DNA of 40,939 bases from Ophryocystis elektroscirrha (GCA_030141585.1 JAQIFP010000019.1:99038-139976); one strand, 5' to 3'; shown: positions 22,457-36,723, counted from the stretch's first letter. The notes: generated from the sequence alone by a model not told the origin. A program made the numbers and translations.

Positions 22457-25400
22457 ATTTAGTAATTAATTAAAGAGTAAATGATTTACTCTTTAATTTA
22501 AGAAGCTTAATTAGTAATAATAAAATATATAAACATATTATATTACCTGTATTATCTGATCTATTGATTCCTAAATCTGCCCATACATCAGAAAAAAATA
22601 AATTATTTTCATCAATGGGTTCTTCATGATTTCCTTCTTCGTCTTCAAGTTCTTCCTCTTCTTCTCCTTCTTCACCTTCTTCATCTTCTTCTTCCTCTTC
22701 TTCTTCATCATGTTCATTACCTTCTGGTTCTACTTCTTGCTCGACTGAATGATGATCTGAAGGATCTGAAGTATGTAAGATGTTTGGAGTAACTTCTTCG
22801 GCGTGAGCACTAGATCCATCTAAGAATAAATGAAGACAGTTATTATCTGTAAAAGAAAGGTCTCCAGCTCCAGTTCTGTCTCCAACGCTTCTAACAGATC
22901 TAGAAGGCATCAACATATTAGCATCGTGATCATCATGATCATCCCGTATTCTGGGAGCATCATCTTCTTCGTCAAAAATGACTTCATCGGAATCAGATTC
23001 TGTTGAATTCATGTAATATTCTTCTGATCTATCTTCCTCTTCTGCTTCATGAGGCAAAGTTGGTGTAGTTATATCTTCCTCAACATCTGTAACATCGTCT
23101 CCATCTTCGACTGAAGAATCATCTTCATCTTGTGATGAGGAATCATCTTCATTATTATCTTCATCATCTTCCGTCTCTATTATATTTTCTATTATATCAT
23201 CAACATCCTCTTCCTCTTCATTGTTCGATAGATCATCATCTTCATCCTCATCATCTTCTTCTTCTTCATCATCATCATCATCGTCGTTTCTGGATTCATC
23301 ACTATCATTATTTGTGTTATATAATTGGAGATTATTATTAGTATTTACGTTTTCGAGTGTTTTCTCTTGAACCTCTTCCTCTTTCCGTTTTTTTGAATTT
23401 AGAGATAAAAGAGGTTTTTTTAATGGTTTCTTTTTTAACTCTTCATTTAAAAGAGAATTATTATCTATAAACGGTATATTTGTGTCATTATTGGATTTAT
23501 ACTCTATATAATTAATTATATTTTTCTCGGATATTCCTATAGATATTAATATATATAATAGATCGCAGCTAAGAAACTCCAAAAGGCGTACTATAGAATG
23601 GCATACTGGTTGAGCATCTATTGAATTTAAATCGATTTTAGCTAATATTCGCATTATAGTATGGCGTAAATTGATAATTTTGTTGGGTGTTAGTTTGTAT
23701 ATATATATATTAGATGTATCTATCCAAATATAATTATTTTCATGGTCAGCTATATCTCTTGTGTTCTGAAATACGCTACATAGCCCTGTCACTATTGTAA
23801 ATACTGTTAAATTAAATAACATATTATCAAATTCTTGTATGCTATTACAATCATTACTATGATGATTATTAGAATTATGATGTTTTATTGATTCCAAAGG
23901 TAAACTCGAAATATAATTCGAAAATAATGCACAATCTGGCGAAATTGACTTCAATTCCGTTTTTTCTATCTCAATTAGTATATAAAATAATATGTATATT
24001 AAACCTTGCTGTACATATGCAGATCCTGCTGATATTGTACATAGTAGTTTTCGTACAAAATTTATTAGTGTTTCAAATGGAGGTCTAACGTAGTTCGAAA
24101 ACGCTGGACTCAATGAATCTGTTTCTTGTATTTCGACTGATACTTTGTCTCCTTCTTTGAACTCCATAGTAGATACACATTTTGTATGACATGTCAATAT
24201 TAATTTAGGTAAAATATATTTAATAATCCAACATAGTAATGTTGGCTCACTACGTTCTTCACATGATGTTATTATATGCTCTTCTGGGTCTATTACTATT
24301 ATATCTTTATTTATTTTAAACTTAGGCCAGCTCAAATATATGGAATCATTTAAATTGTCACTCGAATCGTTTTTTGCTAACAGTATAGGAGAAAATTGAG
24401 GATTAGTACTAAATAAATGATTTATAAAATATATAAGAGAATCAGGTATAAGCATAAATGGATATATAGGAATATTTTTTATGTGGGGGTATATATATAT
24501 TAAATTTTCAATATTTGCTTGTATTTCCGGCCATAAATTGAGTATGGAAGGTGTAAGTCTGGTATGTAGATTGACCGAAAGGAATAAATTCAAATAATTA
24601 AATAATATATTAATTACAGTTTTAGCATTTTTATTTATTAATGCAGCTGTTTCAGATTTATTAATGTTTTGTAAATTTATATTGAAGTTATTATCTTTAA
24701 GGCATATATATATTTTATCAGTTTTTAAAGGATTTTCGTTACTAACAATATCCTTAGAGTAACAAATGATACAATGTTCCGAAATGAGATCTTTCACTAA
24801 AGAAATATCCTTTTTTATATACGGTAAAAGTTTGCGAAGGAATATATTTATATCAATAGATTTTTTGGTTAATAAGTCTTCATTATCTTTGAACTTGAAT
24901 TTTTGCTCGATACCCTCCGTTTCAAATAATACCATGATATCGTTGTATAGTCTGTATTTTGCAGCTGTATACGTATCAGATAATTGGGTTATTATTGCAC
25001 TTAAAAGCTGCATTTTTCCACTAACGTTACATGTGCGAGGTAAAGACAATAAAATCCCTAGACTACCTGCGTTATAGAAATCTTTCAGAGGCTCTGGGTG
25101 GTATTTTAAGAGGAAATTAGCGTTTTTTATAGAGCAAGTAAGGGTTACCAATAATTGCAATATTGCCACTGTCAAATTCCCTTTAATACCAGGGTAGTAA
25201 TATAATGTAATAATACATAATTTAAGAATATTTTCTTGCACAAAATCGCTTATAGACAATTTCAGATTACTTAAATCAGACGTTATACACTCATTTTGAT
25301 CCAATTCACAATACCGTATATATTCGGAAAGACCCAATATACACGAAGTAAGCCAATCAGGTGGAACATATTGAGGTACAACTGATACATAACAGTCTAG

Positions 25401-28400
25401 CAATTTACGTAATTCTGGTATACATATGGGAGATTTCACATAATTCCCAATATTTTGAAATAAATTAATAGTGTGTATATTATTCAATAGGAACGGAGAC
25501 TTGGATTCAAAACACCAACTTATACGATTATAATCATATAATTTGTTTCCAGGTATGTTATACGGTAGTTTACTTGTATTTATAACTTCCCCATTTTTCC
25601 ATTGGGTAAGTAAAGTAGCAAAATCCAGAAATACGGAATACCCAGCTTCCTTCGCATTTGTTAAGAACAAAAATGTATCGGGATATCTGTGTAATAGGTT
25701 CATCAAAAAACATGTGTAACTGTGAATATATTTGTGAATAGACTTTTTAACCGCATCAGTATAATTGAACTTCATATCAACACCTAAAAACATATATTTT
25801 TATTGAGTTACTCTAGTTATTCTTTATGTGTACGGGCATTAACCCAGTCACACCGTTATATTTATACAATTCATAGTGTATTTAGTATTTGTTTACATAT
25901 ATATCTTTGCTGACTAAAACTATGCATAACTATCCTTTTACATTAATGTATATACACTTAAGTGTATTCTTTTATTTAAATTTATGTAAAATTAATCATG
26001 AAACTACATTCGATATATCTATTTTATGTTTGTATTTATATGTTTGTATATTTAATTATTTATTTTTATGTTCATATTTTTATATTTGTATTTATATGTA
26101 TGTACATATATATATNNNNNNNNNNNNNNNNNNNNNNNNNNNNNNNNNNNNNNNNNNNNNNNNNNNNNNNNNNNNNNNNNNNNNNNNNNNNNNNNNNNNN
26201 NNNNNNNNNNNNNNNTGTGTATAGTAAAAATAATTTTAAGAAACTAAACAAATACTATTGATGTAAATTTAAAAAACCATTATGATATGTTTTACAACAC
26301 CAAATTAAACATTTTACACAAACGATCAAGACAGTCAATAAGTATATAATTTATCACATGGTGTAATTAAAATGCTACGTAGTACTGAAATATATTGAAT
26401 TGCAGGTATTACCTGAATCTGCTTCGGCATGATTGAAAAGAATTCTTTGTATTTCTTTAGACTGAATATAAATATAAATAATATTTAGAGATTCAACTAA
26501 TTTTTGGGTAGTGAAGGCTGTATTTTGTCTAATTATCAGACGAGATTGTATATTTTGTTTTTCAAGTGCATCAGTAGAGAAGGAGTCTTTGGTGACTCGA
26601 ACTGAAGCATTTATGAATTTAGTGGTTACATCAACAAGTGTGGATGGATATTCAAAAGATCTCCAAGAAATATTGAGGATATACTCGAATATATTATTTT
26701 TCACTTTTAATAACAATTCTCTAGATTTTGCAGTTTCCCAGTCTTTTACAGTAACAAAATTGCTATACATTTTGGTACTAGGGTCATTGTAGATTGTATG
26801 GTAATTGGAAAAAATGAGATTTTTGATATATTGAGGCTGTATATCATTTTTAGTTTCAAAATTTTGAAGACCATTGATATCGTTATGTATATATGGTATC
26901 CAGTGCTTTATTAATGTTTGGTATAATTTAAGCTGGGTGAGAGCGACTTTAGAGTTATATGTAGTTTTATGTTGCACTAATTTTTCCTCTTTCTCCTCCG
27001 ACCATAAAGGCAACCGGCAGTTAGGAGACTCAGTCTCTAAAAAGTGGAAGTATACTTTAAAAAACCAATTAATCGCTTTAGGAGGTATATGCTGGAATAT
27101 ATTTTCATTTACATAATGGTACATGGGGTGCTGAGTCATTATTAAGTATAGCGGTTTCAATAAACTATTGTTCCATACCATAAAATTGATAATTATTTCG
27201 GATTGTATGGAGGACAACATTCTAACTAAACTAAAGTTTTCGGGCAAATATTGAATATCTTTGAAATTGCTCGCATTAGGAGACTCCCAAAGAGGGTCTA
27301 CGGTAGTATCAATATCAGAGAATAAAAAGGACGACGTAGATTCTTCATTTGTACTAACTTGTTCATGATTTTCGGTCTTACTCCTTCTAAAGTTGTCGTA
27401 TGCAGAACATATTTTGATAAAATAAGAAGACACAGATGAGTTATATACTCTTTTCCATGAAGTTATTTTTTCGCAATAGGATATGCAGCAATTCAAACAA
27501 GTAGATATTGTTTTACAAATCTCTGGTAATTTGTCATAAGTGCTTAAAATTTGACATATTTGAGATAACCAGACTTCAAACTCACTATTTTGTACATTCA
27601 AAACACTACAAGTTTCAGTTATAACTTTTTCTAACTCGATAGATGATTCTTGAGATGTACAGCATATAATTGCAGCAAAGTATAATCCAAAGATGTAATG
27701 GAAACCTTTTAAAATCAATTTTATACCTCCCAGTCTATAAAAACTATCCAATGAAAAAACGAATAAAGCTCCTCTATTTTTGTCGTTTACGTGAATATGA
27801 TACAATATGTCCATAATTTCCGCAATATACCTGAATCAATTTAATTCACATACTCATTATATCTCCAATAATACAATATATCTCAAATTATTATTAATTA
27901 TTATTTTTTACTGTACATAATATATATATATATATATATACATATATATATGTGTATATATTATATATATGTATATATAATATAAATAAATATATATATG
28001 TATATATTATTATTAATATATATCATGTACCAGTAAAGTATTAATGTAATATATTGAAGTATATTAAACTAAGTTTATTTGAATTGATTGAACGTGTGTT
28101 ATTACCTAGCTGTTTGAAGAGGATTAAGAGTAAAATAAGCTTGAAAATAGAGATTCTGGGAAGATTGAGAAGTTTTTGTATTTTCAGTACAAATTTTGAA
28201 TTCGGGAGTAGATTCAAATAAGGATAATGTTCTCGGTAAGGGAATATCAGGTAATCCTCCAAGTAGTTCTTGACATATGACAGATAAAAATGTTGCTATA
28301 ACTTGATGATTTTCGGTTATAAATCCTTGATTATCCAATCTGAGTTTCTTGTATATGCCTGTATTGATAATTTTTGATACGTAGGTCAAAAAGTAGCGAC

Positions 28401-30640
28401 ATTGTACGGACACTGTATGAATAGCTTCATATAAGACAGTTTGAGTAATCATGGGATTTGATGATATAATGTCGTAAGGATTAGAATACGCTGGATTTTT
28501 TACTGAATAACAATATGCAGCTAAAGTAGTCCAAAAAAAATTAGTGGGTCTTATGGCTAAACCATTAACTGTAGTATTATCTGAGGGTAGTCGGGAAAAA
28601 GATAGAATACCAGGGTGATCGTGTGTATTATGTTTAGTATTTAATGTAATTGTGAACACCTCTGATGATATACAAGTGGCTTGATACAAATATTGAAGTA
28701 ATTTAGGTAATATAATGGGAATTACTGTTAATATTTCAACTAAGCCACTTAACATACTTCCTGTTAATGATGCACGGGGAGACGTTGCAGACGGCCATGT
28801 ACATGAAGATAAAATCATATCAAGATTAGAGAGAAATTTAAGCAAGGCAATTATAGTACAATTATCTGAACTCTCCTCTATGTTATTATCCATTAAATTT
28901 GTATTTATGTTTGATTGTGGGTATACTGCGTTATATTGTCGCATAAGTTTATTATACATGTTCTCTTTATATGATAACGTGTTTATTTCATTATTATACT
29001 CATCACAGACTTTATACTTTTGGAGTATCTGTATATTGTGCATAAAAGGTTCCAAATTAGTGCTTAAATATGTGGTAAAATATTTTAAAAGCACTTGGTC
29101 ATACGGATACTTCATAAATATTCGTATTACATTGATAATTGGATGATGGTTTACTACACGTAAGAACAACGGAGGGAAACATGGCACAGTACACAATTTT
29201 ACCAAAATGTCTATACCCTGTGCTTGTATGAAATCGTTTATGGTTTTAGGGTCTGATAAGTACGTTTGTAAAAATCTGGCTACATTTGCTAAACGGTCTG
29301 CTGCATAATTATTCGAGGGTATATTTGGTAAAATAAAGTCAGATAATTCAGCCAGTCCATTTGTATTATTAGAAATTGAATTGACGTTATTACAATTCTT
29401 CTTTATATCTTTTTGGGTGTCCTTATCGTATAAATTCTTACAAATAAATTCCTCATAAGATACTTCATTTTTATTCAAATATTTGGTATTCAATATATGT
29501 TCAGCTAATAAAGGATGAACAGATTCCCAAGGGGGTAAATTAATCAACTCATTATATAAATTATGGAGCATATTTATTATACTATGCGTAATTATATTTT
29601 TCATGTACGGCGTTATTTGGACAGCATCATTTAAACGTGTACCAATTACAGACATAACTTCCCCTATGCGATCAAAGCCAATTAAATAAATGTCGTTTAT
29701 AGAATCTATAACATAAGATAACGGTTTGAAGTTATATTTTGCTAGTTCTGCTTGTCCAGATTTATGAATAAGTATAGATACTAGTATATTTGGAATACAT
29801 TGTAACGTTTCTTCAGACTGTATATAGTACGTTTTTTTTTCCTGTAAGTTGTTATAGTGGTAATATAAAGAAATAGACGCAAAAAAATCACTTATAATTT
29901 TTTTGGTAATCAAATTCGATATTATAGCTGGATCTTCCGATATAAGTTCAATAAGTGAAGTTATAGCTGCTGAATAAAGTGAGAGACCATATTTCGATAT
30001 ATCTCTAAATATCAAACGAGAAGTATATCCAAGTATACCCATAAAACCTTCTAGTAACCTTTGTATACGAGGAATTTCCAGCTCCATAGGAGAAGAAAAT
30101 GAGCAAAATTCTTTGTATAGTACACGCGATAAACAGCGTCTGTGAGAAACTTCCTCAATCAATTGTAACGCCTGGTTATTCAAAGGATCATTTTCAATCA
30201 ATAAATTTTTCATTGAAATTTCAATTAAGTCTTGATTTACATTCTGCAAAGACCCAAATTTACGTAAACGTATAGAATCTCCTTCTAAGACTGGTAACTG
30301 AGATAACCGCCCTATTTCGTATTGTAACCTTTGAAGCAAGTATTTTTCAGTAAATAATTGACGATAATGGTTTAAAGTACTGGAAGATGGCGCTTCTGAA
30401 ACTACTTCAAATATACGACATACGCTTATCACAGCAGGAGCGTATATAGGGTCCAAGACGCAGAAAAAATTTAATAACTTTTCCAAAAGAACTAAAAAAC
30501 ATCATTTTTGTATATACGCAAAATATATATAATTATATCATAGAATATTTACATATTTATATAAAGTAATTATTGATAATTATTAAGTTGTATTATAATT
30601 TTTATTGATACTTATATAACTTAATAATAATAATAATAAT

Positions 30641-30690
<50 letters not shown>

Positions 30691-32649
30691 ATAATTGTTA
30701 TATAATAATTTAAAGTATAACAACACCTGAGTGTAAAAAGGCACTCCAATTGGTTGAAATAGACAATACAGCAATGAAAAATTCCAATAAGCTTTCTAAT
30801 ACCCTGCAACGCATTCGAAGTGATTCTGCAATAGTAATAGTTCCTGTAGAAACAAGATCATCTTCAAGGTATAAGTGATTTTTCAAAGGAGGAAGCGTAT
30901 AGATGGACTTAGATGAATCAGGCACCCACCTTCCTTCAGGTGTAACTACAATATTTGCGGATATTCCCCAAGTATTTGGTGGGATATCTGGCATATCAAT
31001 TTCTATATCTAAATCTGACAATGGCGGATCTTGACGCGTTTTATAATCACTCAGTGAATATTCTGCTCTAGATTCGTAATATATTTTAATAGCTTCTGCA
31101 ACCTCTTTAGCAGACTCAGCGCTGTCTTCAGTATCATCAGCTTCACCATTGTCTTTTGAACATTTTTTGGACCGAATCACCGTAGGTATAAAACTGTCTG
31201 TTTCTGGAGGACTTCCTAAAAACTTGTGCAATATAAATGCAAATAATCCGTGAGGGGTCATCAAGTTTAAGTACTGAATTGTACTTCGATTATAAATTTT
31301 TTCTTGTATAATACCGGTCCAAAGATCAAAAACGCAATATAAAGTTCGTTTATGCAACATATAATGATATTTCAACATACAGGTTAAGTCGGGTAACAAA
31401 TTAGGGCTGGTGTGTAAATAGGATGCAAATTGAGGCGATCCCATACACAAAATCGCACTCAGCTAAACATCAATTCATTAAAGAGATTATATAATATTTT
31501 TATTAAAAAAACAATTATTATTAACAATAATATCAATAATAATTATAGTAATAATAATAATAATATTAGCTATAATAATAATAGAAAAATATGTAATATA
31601 TATATATATATATATATATTATTATGTATATTATTATATATATTATTATATATGACTATATTATATATGATTAAACACATTATAATATTATGTGTGAATA
31701 TATATACAACCAATTATTTATTAATAGACATGAAAACAATTGCTTTATTTCATATAACACTAGTATATATGTAAACTATTATAGAATATATATATGTCTA
31801 TGAACTTATGGAAGAAATATATTTAAGCCCATTTACGCGTAACTTATATACTTACAGCTGAGAGTCTTATGTCAATAAGACGGCGGCGCCCTTCAGCATG
31901 AAAAGTACACCATATAAGCCTGATCTTTTGTTGAAGTTCCTCAAGAACGGATTTTTGAGTATGTTTAGAAAAGTAAGCCATTTTGATACGTTCATAAGAT
32001 TCTTTTTGATTTTGTATAAGTTCTTGAATGCTGGTGTATTCAATATTACTTGGATTTTTATTAGCAATAATTTCGTGACAAGGAATACTTAAAGTAGCTT
32101 TGACGTCATTTTTATCGGCTACAAGAATATGAATTGATTTATTGATTATAGAACCGGGATCTATTTTGGCTGAGTAGAAAGAAAGCATAGACCCTAGCTG
32201 CTCGTCCTCATTTATTTCTAACTGTTTGCATGGATCCACACAAAAACGACGGACACGATTACGAAACTCCGCGGAACACTGGACTTCAACTTGACGACGA
32301 GACCGACTAATAAATCAAAAATTTATTTAATAAAATATAATAATACAAAATTTAATTAAAATAAATGGTAACTAGAAAAATATATGTAAATACTGCTATG
32401 CAATTATATCACATAAACTCCCTAAATATAGTAACACATTATCTATATACAATAACACACATATATACCCAGTTCCATACGTAACTTTATACAACTACAT
32501 TTAATTATATATTTAGGAGCTATAATGTCGTCAAATAAAAACTTTGATTAGTTATAAAAGATTAAATTTTAAATAAACCAACTACATATATATATATATA
32601 TAATACTTATACTAATATTAATATTTTTAATTATTTTGTAGAAAAAAAA

Positions 32650-32693
<44 letters not shown>

Positions 32694-33465
32694 TATAGAC
32701 ATAAATGTTTGAGTATAGCATTCAAATGTATATACTTTCAAATATATGTTTAATAATATTTATTAATATTTAAACTATAAGAGTTAACGCTATAATTTAT
32801 TAATTTATTTATTAATTATATTTGAAGAAATCATGAAGACGTTCATTTAAGCAAAGAATTTAATAATATTTTAAAAAACAATGCATACCTTCGAAATCCG
32901 GAATGGAATAAACATAAACATTGAAGTGATTCAAAAATTATAAGCGGATTGTAAGTATCTAGCAATGCAACAAGTAATTCGGCCGATTGATAAACAACTC
33001 TGTTACTACAACTTTCTAAAATCAAGAAGGTAACATGTAAAATTTTCTCTATCAGTTCATCTTTAATTGGCTCTTTAATGATAGTTTGCTGAATATTTTT
33101 TGAAAGGTCTAAAAAAAAATTTATAAACATCAAAAACAATTACCTATCCCTAAATTATCATTAAAGTTGTTTTCTTGTATATATTGCAATAAATAATCAT
33201 CAAACAAATTAAATACGGGAGCCCAACATAATGCGTCACCCTAAAAAAATGCACAATTTTAGAGTTCCAATAAATATTGATAGGGCATATTCAAGGGAAA
33301 TTAACTTACTCGTTCCCATGGCCAGAAGGACAAGTTGGATAAAACTGTGTATAACTGTTTCACAGAGGAAGCCTTTAGTATAGTTTCGATCACAATACGT
33401 TGTGATTCTGGTTGTATAGCAACAGATAAGAAATGATTATCTGTTCTGGGATGTTGTATTTTCAT
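15392..33465 (-). CDS. HUWE1: giant HUWE1/TOM1/UPL1-type HECT E3 ubiquitin ligase
   Basis: Eighteen exons, all in phase: 33310-33465, 33144-33240, 32889-33108, 31856-32306, 30727-31462, 28106-30491, 26413-27830, 22547-25783, 22195-22293, 20338-22161, 20023-20143, 18345-19780, 17183-18095, 16610-16964, 16080-16373, 15604-15689, 15481-15567 and 15392-15446. This predicts 4656 residues (human HUWE1 is about 4370). Order: N-terminal DUF908-like region, DUF913 (around residue 950), long helical repeats, an acidic Asp/Glu tract (about 2670-2900), then DUF4414/UBM motifs ([25 protein letters not shown]). The HECT domain (about 4300-4656) has [11 protein letters not shown] in the N-lobe, [16 protein letters not shown] in the C-lobe with catalytic Cys4623, and the C-terminal EGFGF signature. 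It transfers ubiquitin from E2 via the Cys thioester. Poly-Q and poly-N tracts occur in exons 10 and 12. No UBA or WWE domain was obvious to me. Confidence 0.95.
15907..15975. repeat. 14-bp tandem repeat in HECT gene intron
   Basis: About four to five copies of a 14-bp unit, TATATATATATTTG, in the intron between HECT exons 15 and 16 (15690-16079). The rest of that intron is AT-rich without coding potential. Confidence 0.8.
19039..19074 (-). repeat. in-frame poly-Asn tract
   Basis: Run of AAT/AAC codons encoding about eleven consecutive Asn residues in HECT ligase exon 12, next to a Lys/Ser-rich linker. It uses mixed AAT and AAC codons. A poly-Gln tract lies in exon 10 near 21388-21420. Both are in predicted disordered linkers between folded parts. 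Confidence 0.85.
22600..23300 (-). other. acidic-domain coding segment of the HECT ligase
   Basis: Part of exon 8 with dense GAT/GAA codons (GAAGAA and GATGAT repeats, seen as TTC/ATC runs on the + strand). It encodes the long acidic region typical of HUWE1/UPL1 proteins, located between the helical repeats and the UBM region. Family knowledge suggests a flexible surface for basic substrates such as histones. Open frames on the opposite strand (for example 23132-23341, His/Leu-rich) are shadows of this composition. Confidence 0.8.
25784..26412 (-). other. HECT gene intron containing assembly gap
   Basis: Intron of at least 629 nt between HECT exons 7 and 8. It starts GTAATA at 26412 and ends TTTTTAG at 25784. 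It holds AT-rich sequence and the 100-N gap; the flanks of the gap are TA-rich (ACATATATATAT on the left). Confidence 0.8.
26116..26215. other. assembly gap, 100 N
   Basis: Exactly 100 unknown bases, a placeholder length typical of scaffold gaps of unknown size. Its TA-rich left edge suggests a microsatellite collapsed or broke the assembly. It lies within an intron, so the HECT reading frame is not affected as far as can be seen. Confidence 0.95.
32307..32888 (-). other. long AT-rich intron of the HECT gene
   Basis: Intron between HECT exons 3 and 4 (about 580 nt), with a (TA)n run near 32653-32690. No coding sequence is seen. The intron between exons 4 and 5 (31463-31855) is similarly AT-rich with ATA/AAT repeats. 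Confidence 0.65.
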
Positions 33466-34411
33466 ATTAACTAAATATAATTAATACATAGTAAGTAATG
33501 ATTTTCAAAATGTTTAGTTTTTTATTATTATGATCCTAAATAATTAAAGGTACACTTTCTGTTTTATTACATAATTTGCAAATGCTATCTATTTACTACT
33601 TTAAATCTTTCAAATTAACACATATGATTAGCTGTTATAATGTTTTATTCTGATAAATTAGTATAAAATTGTAAATAGCATCCATATATGTCTTGGTGAC
33701 TTATTTTCCATAACCTCCCTTAATTTCATAGTATCACTAAGTCACTGTTATATTTGTAAATTACTTATAAAGCTTCTTTCTTTTTTATATATAAAACACC
33801 GGAGGTGTTTAGCTAAGTAGATTAAGCACATATGTTACAAGTAATTATATAACATATATATTATTAATCAATAATGTCCTGTTTTGATTTTGTGATATTA
33901 AAGATTCTACATTATCTATTAGATGTATTAGTTGAATGTTCAGACAGCTGTAAAATGTTTAATACAATATGCAGTACTTGAATATACAGAATTACAATTA
34001 ACATGTAAATCAATGATCAAAATCAAAGTTTAGATATAAATAAATAAGTATTAACATAAGTATTGTATACAGAAATTAAATGCAATCTTAAATATTAACA
34101 ATTTACTATCATTATATATATATATATACAATTAAATAAAATAGTAAATGATATTTATATACACAAATAAACCATTACACTCAATTTAGGGAATATACTG
34201 CAAATAAAAATATTACTATATATTTTCATTATAAATTACACATTTACAAATCAATAAAAAAAATAATTAAATATGGTTACAAATAAGTTTTATAAAACTA
34301 AAGCCTTAGTTAAGCAAGGCGCATGAGTTTGTAAAAAGTTTGTAATAAGTTTGTTTGAGACTCTTCAAAAATAACGTTTAAAAACTTCTTCAATAAATTT
34401 CAAAATAAAAA
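33466..34411. other. intergenic region upstream of the HECT gene
   Basis: About 950 bp between the stop of the OST3/6 gene and the start of the HECT gene, both on the - strand. I see no gene. It is the only sizeable spacer available for the HECT promoter and the OST3/6 3' end. It contains a GC-richer perfect inverted repeat at 33794-33810. Confidence 0.6.
33794..33810. other. 7-bp-arm hairpin in HECT upstream region
   Basis: AAACACC, GGA, GGTGTTT: a perfect inverted repeat with 7-bp arms and a 3-nt loop. It stands out as GC-rich in an otherwise AT-rich spacer. It could be a palindromic factor-binding site or part of a transcript hairpin. It lies about 330 bp upstream of the HECT start codon. 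Confidence 0.4.
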
Positions 34412-34787
34412 TTAGAGTTTTGACGTTTGAGACAAATTAAAAAAATCTTTAGCTCTATCTGCAAAAAGAGAACCTTTCGTAAATGCTAGAACAAATAATA
34501 TTTTATATATGTGCTTACAGCTTGGAGGGAAAAATGATTTTTTTAAATTTTCTTTATAACTCAAAGCAGCTGAAACCTGTACAAATTATGAGTAGTAGGG
34601 TATGTCAATCAGACTATGTAGAAATTTATTATAACCATGTAACATAAAATACATAATGCATGTTTTATATATACTCTTAAAATGTTATACTACTTTTATA
34701 TTCAATTGCCTAATATAAGATTCATACATGTATCTAATTTATCATATATATAAAATCTGTTATATACAATAAATATATTATTATTAC

Positions 34788-34820
<33 letters not shown>

Positions 34821-36691
34821 TATACATATTAAATATATTATATATATTAAATATACTATATATACTAAACATATTATATTTAACTATATCGTATAGATTA
34901 AATAAATTATATATATTGAATATGTTATATATATTGAATATTTTTTATATATTAAATATATTATATATATTATTTATATTATATATATGTTACGTTGTAT
35001 AGTATATATAATAGTTCTTTTATATATATACATATATATATATATATTTGATACAAGTATATAAATGCCGTATAATATTATTTGAATAGTATTTAATATA
35101 TCACATTTTTTAGTTAAAATTATATATAGGAAAACTATATATTACATATGACACAGTCAATATAATAATTATAAAAACCTTACAATTTTAATTACAGCAT
35201 AAATATGTAATTAGTGGTGCATAATATAAAATAATATTACTATTGTATGCTTATTTATATAAGCTTTATTCTATTGATATACAAATTAATATAGTTTCTA
35301 TTATATTGATAAATATGTTTACCGAAATATAAGTGAAATATGCAGCAATTATCAATGCAGCTTTAATAAGAGAGTTTAAAAATGTGCTGAAGTTAAATTG
35401 TAAGACAAAAAAGATTACTAATTTTCAAGGGTTCCATTGTGAAGCATATATGCAACCAAATATAGACATATTGCTGTGATCACTGTCAAAGAACTGAACA
35501 GTAGAGCTTCTACTATAAATTGTCCCTCTTTCTGAATACAAATTAAATCTGGTTGGTGTTTATTACAGAACCACCGACTGGGAAACCTAATACCGTTCCA
35601 GTGATTCTTTGAGGCGAAGAGCTTATAATTAAATTAATTGGTCCACTTGTAATTATTGTGTACAATGCCTATATACGTAGATTTATAAGACCCTTACTAA
35701 AATCGTTAAAACAGCTAGAATAGGGAATTTTATGGCCGATTTCACAAATATGAAACTTCCAGATATTATAAGCCTTTCATTCAAATATAATTTGTGAACA
35801 AACAGATAATCTTATTTTTGTATTTAATTTATGTGTAGAAATAATTTTTTTTTATATACTATACACACATGTAACTCATAGATGACTTTATCTGTAAAAT
35901 ATATATACATATACATAAAATTATACATGTATATATACATATACACATATATATATATAAATTTGCATATATATATAAATATACATATATACATATATAC
36001 TTATATACATATATACATATATACTTATATACATATATATATATATATATTGAAGCTGAGACGACTTACTATAAAAAGCTATAATAAGCTATCATTTACG
36101 TAAATAGCAGAACTTTAATATGTTTTATTTAATATACATATATATTACCATGATATTATCCATATTTTTGCTTGTTTTGGTGTTTTATCATATAAATGAG
36201 ATAGGTAAGAATAGTGATAAACCCCAGAATTCATTTGAATCCAGCTTTCGAGCTGATGAATATTTTGAAATTCAAAGATATTTAAATGATCAAAAGAATA
36301 TTGAATATTGTTTGAATTTGGAAAGAACTTTTGATTATGCGGCAAAAATATGAAGGTAGGAACTTTTGTCAAATTTTGCTGAAATTTTCAAGAATGTCAG
36401 AGTATATATGGTTTCATAAATAATAGAATAAGTAATTGAAATAATATCACACTAAACTAATATATATATATATCACTGTGAGTAAAACACAGTTTTTCCC
36501 CTACGTTTCGAATTAAGGCATTTTCTGCTTTGACATGTATGAAAAATGATGGAACATCAACTGAATGGAAGGCTTCAAAATAATTATAAAAAAAAAACTA
36601 TTACGAGACTTTAATGTTTTAGCAGCTATTTCAGATACTCTTTTTTTTACTTCTCTAAAAATATATATTTATTATAAATTGAACATTGTCA

Positions 36692-36723
<32 letters not shown>

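Noticed and set aside
23132..23341. His/Leu-rich + strand open frame
   Set aside because: Antisense shadow of the Asp/Glu codon repeats in the HECT ligase acidic domain.
33800..33860. tRNA-like A-box sequence (TTAGCTAAGTAGATTAAGC)
   Set aside because: No matching acceptor stem, anticodon arm or TTCGA-type T-arm follows.
35773..35879. Separate OSTC-like gene starting at an ATG near 35879
   Set aside because: The downstream exons join in phase to the thioredoxin exon at 36149, giving a complete OST3/6 protein; the ATG is part of the dispersed repeat.
36150..36353. Open frame on the + strand with a hydrophobic N-terminus and good Kozak context
   Set aside because: It lies exactly opposite OST3/6 exon 5 (36149-36378), whose thioredoxin-fold sequence and phase are strongly supported, so it is a shadow.
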